From: Bactericera cockerelli
Lineage: Eukaryota; Arthropoda; Insecta; Hemiptera; Triozidae
Direction: 5' to 3'
Assembly (NCBI GenBank): GCA_024516035.1
Contig: CM044958.1
Span: 2,535,566 to 2,599,565, forward strand
Length of the DNA: 64,000 nucleotides
Below, piece by piece: positions 1 to 27,506 of this stretch (position 1 is its first letter; every line of letters starts with the position of its first letter). Below the pieces are notes generated by a model that ran no database searches, was not told where the DNA came from, and saw only the letters and a program-made list of their open reading frames with translations. Position numbers and translations under genes: made by a program.

Positions 1-167
1 GAGGAGGGAGAAGGAGGAGGAGGGGAGAGGGGAGAAGGGAGAAAGTTTCTTGTTTATCTTAGGAGTACTACAGGGTAGCCGTTAATTTAAGACGCATTTT
101 CTTGTTGATGTAAAATAATAATTTTATTACTTTACATCAACCACTAGATGTAAAATACTTGGCTACC

Positions 168-382
168 GTGCACTGTTAGTCAAGTGTTTAACGCACTAGT
201 CTGGTAATCCAGGTAGCGTAGGGATCCGTTGGTTCGAATCCCAACCAGTGCATGAATTTTTCCTCATTAATTTGAGTTTGTGGCCACATAATAATAAGAC
301 TCTGAGGGTCAGGTGGTAGAAAATGCTTTGAGCATTAACCTCGCCTGGTGGGGTTACCTTCTACTAAAGAGTGTTATTATTA
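168..382 (+). repeat. SINE-B, full copy
   Basis: tRNA-derived head (tggtaatccaggtagcgtag...ggttcgaatccca), body with gaatttttcctcattaatttg, tail ctaaagagtgttattatt. This copy defines family B here. Confidence 0.85.
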
Positions 383-1112
383 TCATAATGGTTATGTAGG
401 ATAGGATAAAAATAATGGTAAGCCCTTATTCAACATCATTCCTAGAAAATTTCAAATTCAAATGCATTTTTTTTTGTAGTGTAGCCCCTTTACTATTTTT
501 GTGGGTAGTGAAGCATTCAAAAAAGTAAAGGAACCCTTCGGGAGGCTCCTTTACTTTTTCGAATTCTTTTACCTACATTAATTTGTTGAGGTGGCTGAGT
601 GTCTTAAGAAGATTTTCCTGTCATTAAAAAAAATGATATGATGACATGAAATCTAATAAGGGCAAAGCATAAAGCTAGCCCAGAACTTATTTTTTTGGGT
701 TGGCATGAGTCAACCTTTTCCTCATGGTTCAGGTTGGTTGGTGTTGGTTCTGGCACTCCAACCTCTTCTTCATATGGCTTGATGCCCTTCTTAACGCCAA
801 CTCTGGTAAGGTCCCCCGGGCAACGAGACCATATATTATTTTGAGAAAATGTAAATGATGTAAGTAAATATAACGGCTCATTAAAATTAAACAAAAAATA
901 TAAGTACATACTACAATAAGGGATAGTTCGGATGCATCTATGCATAGTTAGTACATACATGTATGTTGTATTAAATTTATGTTATATATTATTTGAAGGT
1001 ACAATAAAGGTATGCATTATTTTGTATATACAGAGTGGTTGCGCGTATATGACGAGGTCAATTTTTCTCGAAAACTATGGAGTGAATAGAAAATTTATTC
1101 TGCACTTAATTG

Positions 1113-1660
1113 AAATGGTACGACCTTGATCCAGAATGACCTTGAACTAATATGTCCTTGAATTTGAACGGCCTTGAATTATGATGACCTTGAAATGAAA
1201 CGACCTTGAATTATAAGACCTTAAAACTTAACGACCTACAATTAGAGTGGCTTTAAAATGGACCTTGAACTAATTTTTGAATTTGAAATACCCTGAAATG
1301 GTTTGATCTTGACCTAGAGTGACCTTGAAAAGGTACGACCTTGAACTAATATGAACTTGAATTTGAACGACCTTGACCTAGAATGACATTGAAAATGTAC
1401 GACCTTCAACTAATATGACTTGAATTTGAATAACCTTGAAATAAGACGACCTTGAAATAATATGATCTTGGATTTGAATGACCTTAAAATGGTATAATCT
1501 TGAACTAATATGACCTTGAATTGGAACGACCTTCAAATGGTACGAACTTGACCTCGAATGACCTTGAAATGGTAAGAGCTTGAACTAGACTGACCTTGAA
1601 ATGGAACGACCTTCATTTCATATGACCTTGAATTTGAATAACGTTGAAACGGAATGTTTG
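1113..1660. repeat. Degenerate tandem array of GACCTTGAA-containing units
   Basis: About 550 bp in which gaccttgaa recurs every 15-17 bp with variable linkers such as atggtac, actaatat and tttgaac. It lies downstream of the last visible MANBA exon, presumably in an intron, and not at any exon edge I can see. The heavy divergence between units suggests an old array. Confidence 0.85.
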
Positions 1661-2090
1661 GTTATTGCAAATTTGTACTTCAATATGGGCTCACTCGTAA
1701 AACACAAAATTTGGTCACAGTTTTTTTTACATAGGCTGTTTCTATGTATAGGTACTCAAAACGAAATGGTTACCTAGCCTTATTAAAGAAATTTCCGTCA
1801 CGAGACACCCAGTATATGTACTTATGTAAGTGCACATAGGGCTCAAGTTTCAATGTCTGAACTTCCAGGTCAGTAAGTCTCTAACTAATAATATACAGGG
1901 TTCATTAGTTCAAGCAACGCGTCATACGATAGCACGATATTGCCTTCAAAATCTCCAATTTCGTATACATAAGCTCCTTCATTAATTTCAAGTTTAGTTT
2001 ATTAATTAATTCAGCAAAAAGAGAAAGCGCGAAAGGGAAAGAGAAAAAGTAAACAGAAGAAGGGATAATAAATATGGTGATAGGTTAATA

Positions 2091-2640
2091 AAATAATAAT
2101 AATGTTTTTTTCTTTGTGTTGTCACAATTTTAGTGGGTAGCGCAGAATCATGGGACTTTACCACTTTAATAGACAGTATTTTGTACTATATAATATACAT
2201 CCGAAAAATGTCTAATATCGGAAGTAATGTGTTCGTTTTTGTAAAATCCTTATAACGCGTAAATCTCAGAAACTACTGAACAGATAAAGGGTTGGGTGGA
2301 AGAGATTGCCAGAGGCAATAACCCCACCCTTTAGGTAGGACATTAGCTTCATTCTTTTTTTTTTTTTTTCCCTTGTTCCTTTGTTCAATCTACTTATTTT
2401 TTATTTATAATTTCATTGTATTTTACTGTATATTTGACTTACCTAATAAAGCATACTACATTAATAATAATAATAATAGATTTTGTCGAAATTTTGTACA
2501 CATATAGGAAACGTAGTTTTACCTATATTTCCGCCACTTGTACTGGTCGCTATTTCACATCAAAGCAGCTACTCATTTTTCCTCACGAGAAATAAGTGGA
2601 CCCCAAACAACCAACTATTAGAGCAGAAGAAATAGTAATA
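2091..2640 (-). repeat. SINE-C interrupted by two insertions
   Basis: Outer parts (2091-2175 and 2475-2640) are SINE-C. Between them lie a hairpin repeat (about 2200-2260) and a G-family element (2289-2470). Confidence 0.7.
2289..2470 (+). repeat. Family G short element
   Basis: Begins aaagggttgggtggaagaga, continues gccctttaggtaggacatt, ends with AATAAAGC-type tail. All G copies begin at the same point, so it is a discrete element. Confidence 0.8.
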
Positions 2641-3183
2641 TAAACCCATCGGAAGGTATCCCTTACGAACAACTGAAACCAATGTTTGAATACAATTTTT
2701 TTTCGGTGTCGTTTTTGTAAAAAAAAAAAAAGTTTATTACTCCGATTGCTGAAGAAATTATTTATTTATTTTCGAAATGTGAACCAAACACGAGGAAGTA
2801 TTGTGTCCAACTGTCCATAGCCGTATTTTCCTTTCTAACCGAAGTGCACGCAACGGAAATAAAATGAACTAAACTCGAATCAAGTCATTTTTCTTTGGGA
2901 AGAGGAAATCTTCCAGTTTGGTTAACCAAAATGGAAGTAGAAAAAACGCATTTTTCTTTCACAAAAATTTCTTAGAAGCTTTAGCTTAGGAAAAATACCT
3001 TTGTATATGTTATCCTGTTACTAAAAAAATAAAAATAAAAAATAAAAAAAAATCCAGAAGTTGACCTTGGAATAAAATGGAAATATCGAACCTGGATTTT
3101 TTTTTTATTTACCCAAAAGAAAAATAGCCCTCATTACTGGCAGTTTATTTTTACCTATATCCCCATTGCTTCTTAAACTCTAA

Positions 3184-3312
3184 GGGCGAAATTAATAGAC
3201 GTCTTTGTAATACCTCTGTGGCGCTAAGTCACGGATTGCGTACTGTGTAAGATAGGGAAAACCGACGCTTGGCAATGACTTGAGTTATAGAATTTGTCGA
3301 TTAATTTTGGCC
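3184..3312. mobile_element. PIF/Harbinger-type MITE beside the MANBA exon 11 donor
   Basis: About 129 bp with ends gggcgaaattaatagac and its inverted counterpart, flanked by TAA (3181-3183 and 3313-3315). The right end lies eight bases inside the intron that starts at 3323. Confidence 0.75.
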
Positions 3313-3323
3313 TAACAACTCAC

Positions 3324-19733
<16,410 letters not shown>

Positions 19734-20965
19734 GATGGAAGCCCAGGCTCGGAACGAGGGAGAGCTACTTGAGAGGTCGATTGCAAAATTCAAGTATTAT
19801 CCATACCTATGTATTATTATTATTACTAAACACTTTATTAGATATAAACAGACATATGTACAGATTCAACAGATTGTACAGTACAAATAATTATTATAAC
19901 AATTAAAATACAGAGTACAAATAAGTAGTGGTGACAGAACTGTTTTCGAATACATTTGCAGAAAAAAGGAAGATTAAAAAAAAGATGAGCCTTTTCTACA
20001 AATTTTGTAGCCATGAAACAGCAGCATGAAACAAAAATGTAGACACTTCTTGTTTTCTGTGTTGTAGCTTGCCCATCCCGTAGTATGCCTCCCCTATGAT
20101 GTGCGAAACATTTCCCATGGATCAACACGAGCGCACCGAAAGGTATCCACAGACAACTGTAACCAAATTTCGAATATTTTTTTGTGAGCTCTGGGATTCG
20201 AACCCAGAACCTTCCGCATGGCAACCGAATACCTACCACTGAGCTAATCGCGCTCTCAGTTTGATAGTAGAAGCGATTGTTTACTCGTTGCTATGGTGAT
20301 CTTATAATAAACACTTCATAAACTTACGACCTACATCCTCATTAGTCTGATTCAAAGGTCAAGCAAGAATAAATAATGAACAGTAAATAAAAAAAACGAC
20401 ATATACGTAAACGAGTAAATAAAAAACGACATGTCCTACATACGAAAAATTACATCCAAACATTAAAAATAATGCGTGTTCTATTTTTGCTAATTTTATG
20501 TTATCAGTTATACCTAATTTTATAGTAATAAAATTATATTTGAATAAATGATTATGTTTCTTTTATAAACTAAACTGTTCATTAATAAAAAGTTTTCCCA
20601 GCAAATGTTCATCAAATTTTTGAAAGCAAAGTTAAATTCAAATAAATAAAAAACTTCCAATACTTTTGATTATGATAAAAAATAAAATAAACCGAACGAA
20701 ATTGTAAAAAAAACGCGAAAAAATCTGCTTATGATTAGCAAGGTCCGTCACACCGTCTTCGTAAACACAATTAAACTACTGTTCTTTTTTTTTAATTTAT
20801 TTTTTTAAAATAATCCGAACTAAGTAAATTTTTCAGCATAAAAAAAAACAATCGATCTCCTGATAACAGGGTGATAACACTGGGTTCAAGTTAAATATGT
20901 GGACAAGGAAACCAGACACTGATGAGTGATTTACACAGACGGACGATTGATTTGTATAGATTTAT

Positions 20966-21070
20966 AATAGATATCGCCTTATTTCTACTACTCATACTGC
21001 CCGATTAGAATATTCGAACCCGCGAGCTCTGGATTAGCAGACATCTTGACCACTGTGATACCGGGACCAC
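20966..21070 (-). repeat. SINE-A, internally deleted
   Basis: Tail joined almost directly to the tRNA-like head. Confidence 0.6.
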
Positions 21071-21089
21071 GGAGACATCAGTAGAAACA

Positions 21090-21297
21090 CACTTTATTTA
21101 TTTTATTTATTTATTTACACTTTATTAATTGGACATATTATAATATACAACAATTACAACACAAATAAATACAACACAAATAAATATAAGAGAAAGAAAA
21201 AAAAAATAATAATAATAAATGTATACATAATATATATGTCCTAACTAAAGGGCAAGGTTATTGCCTTTGGCAATCTCTTCCACCCAAACCTTTAACA
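21090..21297 (-). repeat. Family G element
   Basis: Full-length reverse copy, tail cactttattaattggacata. Confidence 0.8.
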
Positions 21298-21524
21298 CTG
21301 ATAGAAATTCGAAATCACAAGATGGAAATTAGAAACTCTGCTAGGTATGTCCAGAATCAAACTGACCTATTCCAGGTAATAGATCAAATGACTGTTTATT
21401 GATGTGGGTAGAGAACTGATTGTACCTACCTACCTACCGGCTTTCCACCTAGGTAACACAGACATTAGTCAGTGTCGAATCGACCGATGAGTGGATCATG
21501 AAATAGACCTGATTGTAAATTACC

Positions 21525-21660
21525 TTGGCCTAGCGGTAGCATGCTCGGCTCGCACTCCAGGTGACCCGGGTTCGAATCCCGGCGGGATCGGAATTTTTTC
21601 GGGTCTGTACTCTGGATGTCGGGGCACACACTAGCCTCGTGAGGATATTTTTTTTTTTTT
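21525..21660 (+). repeat. Divergent SINE-C-like element, head and body start
   Basis: Head cctagcggtagcatgctcgg and ggttcgaatcccggcgggat, body gggtctgtactctggatgtc. The tail is lost in a T-rich run. Confidence 0.6.
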
Positions 21661-22189
21661 TTGAAAAAGAGTACCTATTTCATAGCCTTTTGACTTCCCT
21701 TCTCCAAGTTAGAAAAGTAATGGAGTCACCCAAAAATCAGTACAATCAGTTCTCTACTCACGTCAATAAACAGGCCATACCAAAACTCGTTCTAAGATCC
21801 CCAGGGCCTTATAAATCCGAAGTTTCAGTCATTGTTCCGTGTGTGTGTGTGTGTGTGCACCATATAGCTAGAGAGACCCACCTGGAATTTCACACAGTAG
21901 GAAGGACATACACAAAAACAATACACATACACAAAAACAATTACAAGGACAAAATCAGGTTCGTGTAATTGTTTCAATGAATAACTTTAATATTTTAATC
22001 ATTTTATACTATTTTAAAAAACATTTGGACTGGTATATTTCTGAGGAATTTGGTGATTTTTTTTAATGTTACTCACATCGTGGAAATCATTGTTTTTCGG
22101 TGGTCTCTCATGGTGTGTGTGTGAAGGTCCCTATTACGAACCATAGATGAAATAGGGACCTTCCACATGACAAGCGACTATCTTTTAAT

Positions 22190-22385
22190 AATCATAATAA
22201 TACTCTTTAGTGGAAGGTAATCCCACCATGCGAGGTTAATGCTTAAAGCATTTTCTACCATCTAACCCCCATAGTCTTATTATTATGTGGTCACAAGCTC
22301 AAATTAATGATAAAAAATTCATGCATTGGGTAGGATTCGAACCAACAGATTCCTACGCTACCTGGATTACTATTTTTTACCATTG
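22190..22385 (-). repeat. SINE-B copy
   Basis: Tail and body intact; the head is partly replaced. Confidence 0.8.
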
Positions 22386-23724
22386 AGCTAATCGTCCGCT
22401 CAATTCTTACGTAAGTATTTACCTCTCGATTTTTTTCATAATAATAATAATAATGTCACAACTACTTCTTATTATCAAACATTGATCACATCTCGTGCCA
22501 AAGGTATTTCTCTGTGTTTCGCCTGAGGCTTCTTTTCTTCAGTAAAATTGATCTATTTAGTGTTTTGCTTCTAAAATCTTAAGTAATCAATATATTTCCA
22601 TAATCTAAATTGCAAAAATCCCCATAGGCCCCCAAAGTTTAAACAACATACTAAAATCTATTGTAGTGTCAGTTGGAAGAGCCTGACACTGATTAAAAGT
22701 GAGCAACAACGTGTCAGGCCTTTTCAACTGACAGTCACTTTTTTGGAAAACTGGCTGTCAGGCGTTTTTAACTGTAACTGACGTTGAACGAGATGTGATA
22801 AAACTTACCTCTCGGATGACAGAGATGGCATGGCTATCAATCAACTAAAAACAAGATAAGGGGATCATTCAAGAAGATTTATAGCCTCTAGCTTGACTAC
22901 TGTAGAGCTAGGGGACTTGCAGTTTTTGTTGATGCACTAATGGAATTGATAATGCTAACAGAAGACCATGAGGCTGAAGGCAAGTAAAAGAAATGAAGGG
23001 AAGAAGTGAATGTGAAAGGGACAGAACTACTTGAAATGTATTTTATGTTCTTGAATTTTGTGGACGCACTGTGGCCAAAAAAAGAAGAAAGGGGCCGCTA
23101 AAATGGGCCGGTTGATATTTTTAATTAAAAGCCACCGAGTGGGCTATTGAATCAAAGGTCTTGATCTCCTCAAGCTTGATATGAACTTTATAAAAATCTA
23201 TAAGAGAATCTGTGTAAGGTTTAGGTACAGTTCACAGAACCACTAGTTCTATTTATTTTCTTAAAATTTCTGTCCAGTTTCCAGTTTATCACATCCCGCC
23301 TTACAACGGGAGGCCTAAGATATTAATCTGATTTTGTAAAAAATGGTCATGTATTATGAATTTATGCGTTTTGATTGTACAAATAACGGTTTTTTTACAT
23401 TACATTACCTTACAACTCTTACAAGAAAAGACACCAATGAGAACAAACTAGACTAGCAAGTGGACATAACACTTTGAGTACACCGGTGCGCACGATTACC
23501 TCAGCTGTAAAGTACTCGCTAACATATTTTTGAAAAATCTCTTTCAGTTGTTAGTAAGGGGCACCTTCCGGAGCGCTCGTATTGACCCAGCACCTACATA
23601 GGAAATATTGTGTCACTCCTCGCCCATCAGAGGGGAGGCATACTACGGGATGATCAAGCTACAACACAGACCACAAGCGACTAGAATAGCTGCTGTCTCA
23701 TGGCTACGAAACACTTATCTTTAA

Positions 23725-23886
23725 CACTTAAGACGACTGGGTGTACCAGCGGTGGTACACGCGTGTCTTCACGGAATAGACCGGGTGTACCAGGGGTGGT
23801 ACACACATGTACTACGGCTTCGGATAGCATAATTAGGAGCTGGTCCCACGGGAGAAATGACTAAAAACATGTCGGTTGTCAATGTG
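23725..23886. mobile_element. piggyBac-type MITE, longer copy
   Basis: 162 bp flanked by TTAA (23721-23724, 23887-23890). It is related to the copy at 57060 but has two tandem near-palindromes, gtgtaccagcggtggtacac and gtgtaccaggggtggtacac. Confidence 0.75.
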
Positions 23887-24497
23887 TTAAAAAAACAGAA
23901 TAAAAAAAGAACTTCATTTTTATCTAGATGTTCAACTGTTCAAGTTGGGCTGGCTGACTTTGTTTTTATTTTTTATAACTTCTCTTTAACACCTAGATAA
24001 TTGAAGACTGTACCCTTTAAGGTTCTAGATTATAGGTAATGAAATGAAGAACATCAAAGAAGCTTTTGCTTACTGAAGAATGGCAATAAAAATGATAGAC
24101 TCTGATTTATTATACAAACTCATAAGTTACAAAAATTAACAAAAAAACTTTTCAATTTACTATACAAAAAGCCTTTAAACACGAAATTAACTGCAAATGC
24201 TTTTCTTCTAATCGTGTTAAGAAATCTCCATCATTGAGAACTTACTTACTTCTTACTTCCCGTGTCCAAAATGGTTGTCAAGGTGAATATAAACAACTTA
24301 GAGAAGTAAAAAATGAAAATCTATTTTGGTAAGAACCAAAGATGACTCCGAGATACATTTGCTGGTTGTTTGCTTTGGGAGGATTTGTTCAGCTTGGAAT
24401 GAGAGTATAGGGCTATTACAATTTTTATGTTGTAGCAATTTTATTGTTTAGTTGGTATGTGCACGGAAAATTTACTTCTACATGCGTTATATTACTT

Positions 24498-24718
24498 TTT
24501 AATTTGGGTTCTAACGTCGCTTTCAACTGCATGGTCATATCACGACATGGGTGTTACCCTCCATTCGTAGGAAACTCACAAAACTGCTACCCACATTAAC
24601 CCCACACAGCCTGGGTTGGGCCGGAATACCAGCATCACGAAGTCTTCACCTCGCTGGACGTAACTTCGGTGGTCCTACGAGAATCGGTGCATTCAATGCG
24701 CCATCGACGCCATTGAAG
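24498..24718 (+). repeat. Repeat E, full copy
   Basis: Complete from gggttctaacgtcgctttca to gcgccatcgacgc, a good reference copy. Confidence 0.9.
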
Positions 24719-25711
24719 TAATACAGCCATATTTCTTTAATTAATTGTGTTGTCTCACTTTTATAAGAGCCACATTAGGATGTATGAAATTATTGAAGTA
24801 TTACTTTATTTGATTTTTCTGTACTACAAATACAGTGATTAAGATAGCAAGTAACATAAAATATAAAAATAAATGCTCACATTAACTTTAGCACCCAAAA
24901 ATGTCGTCAATTATAATTTACCATAATTCTACTGTCCAATAAGACTAGAAGGTTTTCCTTAATTTGAGATACCAGCAGTTCAAATATGCCTTATTGATTG
25001 TAGCTGTAATTTTTTGACAAGTACAGAAAATTTCCATCAATAATTTTCATTACAGATAAATAAAAAACACTATAATATAAAGAGCATTTAATTACAAAAA
25101 GCTTTTTTTTCTGAGCACCAGCAAACAATTTGATATAAAATATGAGAAAATATAAAAAAGAGGAGGAAATTTTAACAAGAAAGATGTATGTATTATATTG
25201 CAAAATGTAGCGAAATTTCTGTTTTAATTTATTTTGTATTTGAATAATTTTCCTATTTGTTCATTTTTTTTTCTTCAAAATTTAAAAATATATTATAAAA
25301 CATTCTTACATACTTTTTTTTTCAAATATAGATGAAATTATAGCTCCATCTTCCGTTATGTATTTGAATAATTGATTAGCCCGGTTACATACACTAAAGA
25401 AGATTTATACGAAACCAAAAGGCAAATGGCCAATTAAAATCACCCAATTCCTGCATTATACAACTGTGGGTTAATATTTTTTAAATAAATAAGTAATAAA
25501 CACATAAAGAGTGATGTCACACACCTCCTAGACATGGCTGGCAGTGTAGGTGTTGAGATCTCAATTGGGTTTGAGGCATGGCCTTTTGCTTAGGCTTGGT
25601 GAGGTGGTCTCCTCATGGGTTAATGCTGAAATTGAAATGAAATTTAGTTACTGTTGAGAAAAAACAGAAATCAAAAAGAAAGCTATATGGATATGTAACT
25701 ACTTATCTAAA

Positions 25712-25865
25712 TCCGACCTTAGTAGCTTGATCGATAAGGCGACGGACTTGTAACCTGGAGGTCGGTGGTTCAAGTCCTGGTTTCAGCGTAGATTTTGTTA
25801 AGTGAGTTTGAGTAGTTGTGATATCACAAAAGATGATTAACACAAATATGATAACTTTAAAAAAC
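25712..25865 (+). repeat. SINE-D copy
   Basis: ccgaccttagtagcttgatc through tgataactttaa, complete. Confidence 0.85.
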
Positions 25866-25887
25866 TACGTATCTAATGTTTGAAGTA

Positions 25888-25985
25888 ACCGACCTCAGTA
25901 GCTATGAGGCGGCAGACTCGTAACCTGGGGGTCGGTGGTTCGAGTCCCAAGGTCAGCAAAGATTTAGTAAAGCGAGTTGAGTTGT
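25888..25985 (+). repeat. SINE-D, second copy 20 bp downstream
   Basis: Head and body; the tail is lost where a SINE-B begins. Confidence 0.8.
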
Positions 25986-25996
25986 AGTTGTAATAT

Positions 25997-26195
25997 GACA
26001 TAATAATAACACTCTTTAGTTTAAGGTATCCACCAGGGAAGGTTAATGCTCAAAGCATTTTCTACCACCTAAACCTCAGAGTCTTTTTTATGTGGTCACA
26101 AACTCAAATTGTTGAGGAAAAATTCATGCACTGGGTGGTATTCGACCTAACGGATTCCTACGCTACCTGGATTAACCACTTGACAACCCGTTCAC
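25997..26195 (-). repeat. SINE-B copy
   Basis: Near complete with a short deletion in the head. Confidence 0.8.
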
Positions 26196-26844
26196 GTGAT
26201 GAACACAAATATGACCACAACCACAACTGTTTCAATTAATGTTGATATATTTTTTAACAAAAGCAAAGAAAACATATTTACCTATTTGCTACGACTACAC
26301 ATTGTAATAGTAAACTTACATTCAAGAAAAAATTATGAATTTTTTTTTGACCGAAAATAGAAGGGAAAAAAATGGAACTATCAAGACTCAATTTCTTTCT
26401 AGTGCCCATTAGGAAGCTCATTTTTTTCATAATTATTTTCAAGACTTCTCTTTGAGTTAACATGAATGTCTTGTTTGTATAGTAGAGTAAAATAGAGTAA
26501 AGAGATTTTCTGGTTTTTCCAAAAGGGACTCGAAGAAAAAAGAAACAAATCTCGTAATAAAGTGCAGTTTGGACCTACAAAAACATGGTTAGATTGTATA
26601 TTTTTTTATTTTTATTAATATAACACATCTATTGAAGGTTGTATACTTGGTCCATACCACTGACATGTGGTAGAGTTCCAAGCATACAGGCTGCATTGCC
26701 GCTTTGAATCCCTATGGATATTCTCTACAACAAGAATTCTTTGGCGCTTTTAGTGCCAGTGGCACGGATCAAATTATCGCCTAAAAATATAAAAAAATTT
26801 CTTATTCTTTTTATTTATTATACTCTGTCTTATCCAACTTAAGC

Positions 26845-27115
26845 AGGGTCGACGTTGTTCAACCTCTTGTTTGAGGTTGGTTGGTTTTGGCACATTTTTA
26901 CGGCTGGATGCATTTAACGCGCCATTTGATTTAACGTCCTGGATAAGGACGAGAGTTTTACCCTCCATTTGCTGGGAATCATACCAGCTACCCACATTAA
27001 CCTCACGTAGCCTGGGTAGGGCCGGAAATGCCAGCCTCACCTGTACGATGGGAACAGAATTTTCTGTGTGAAAAATCTGCTCCGACCAGGGATCGAACTT
27101 AGGATCTCTGGACTA
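26845..27115 (+). repeat. Repeat E' variant with tRNA-like end
   Basis: Starts gttcaacctcttgtttgagg and ends with an inverted tRNA-like head (gggatcgaacttagg). The E' subtype also occurs at 35110 and 51815. Confidence 0.7.
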
Positions 27116-27156
27116 AGGGCAGTAGTCACAACCGTTACGCCACGCCTAAAAATATA

Positions 27157-27362
27157 ATAATAATATTGTCTTATTTATACTGCCCGATTAGGACTATTAA
27201 AGTCCCATTATTCCAGCAGTAAGCCCAAGACATATTATTATGTGGTAAAAATCCCAAATGGGAGGATAACATGTCATGTCCCGGCCGGGTTTTGAACCCA
27301 CGACCTCTGGAATCTTTGGATTCATAGAGTGCCGCCTTTACCACTGAGCTACCGGGACAGAG
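27157..27362 (-). repeat. SINE-A, full copy
   Basis: Complete head, body and tail; lies just past the polyadenylation signal of the UBZ4-finger gene. Confidence 0.9.
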
Positions 27363-27380
27363 AGAAACAAAATAAACTTT

Positions 27381-27386
27381 TTTATT
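27381..27386 (-). terminator. Polyadenylation signal AATAAA for the UBZ4-finger gene
   Basis: Canonical hexamer on the minus strand, about 120 bp after the stop codon at 27507 and just before a SINE-A copy. Its position favours 27507 as the true end of the gene. Confidence 0.55.
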
Positions 27387-27506
27387 TCGAACTGCTCACA
27401 TAAAATGAGTTGCCCAAAGACACAGTATACCAAATATTACTTTAAACTTTTTTTTATAACTGAGAAAAAGTCTATGAAAAAAGTTAAATGAATTAAATTT
27501 ATCAAA

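Larger units (their letters stand above)
1..3180. other. Left-edge region, probably MANBA intron 11
   Basis: Since the next MANBA exons are not found, this is presumably intron. It starts in a GA-rich run (1-50) and holds one SINE-B, the gaccttgaa array, a split SINE-C and a G element. 2640-3180 shows only AT-rich sequence. Confidence 0.5.
19800..27360. other. Intergenic region, MANBA 5' side to UBZ4-gene 3' side
   Basis: Contains the SINE, G and MITE copies listed separately. A G-tail fragment is at 19810-19900. 20290-20950, 22990-23700, 23890-24490 and 24720-25700 are AT-rich with no gene that I can support. The MANBA promoter must lie near 19734-20200; I see no clear core element. Confidence 0.6.

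Noticed and set aside
168..260. Possible tRNA genes (also at 5120, 9300, 21530, 42078, 51315)
   Set aside because: Box-like motifs are present, but each is followed by a shared SINE body and tail and stems do not close cleanly.
604..960. Minus ORF of 118 codons
   Set aside because: It runs through a repeat E'-like segment and AT-rich sequence and does not resemble the missing MANBA C-terminus.
22905..22990. Possible terminal exon after ACTTGCAG (VDALMELIMLTEDHEAEGK)
   Set aside because: No upstream exon or donor was found in this region and no family is recognised.
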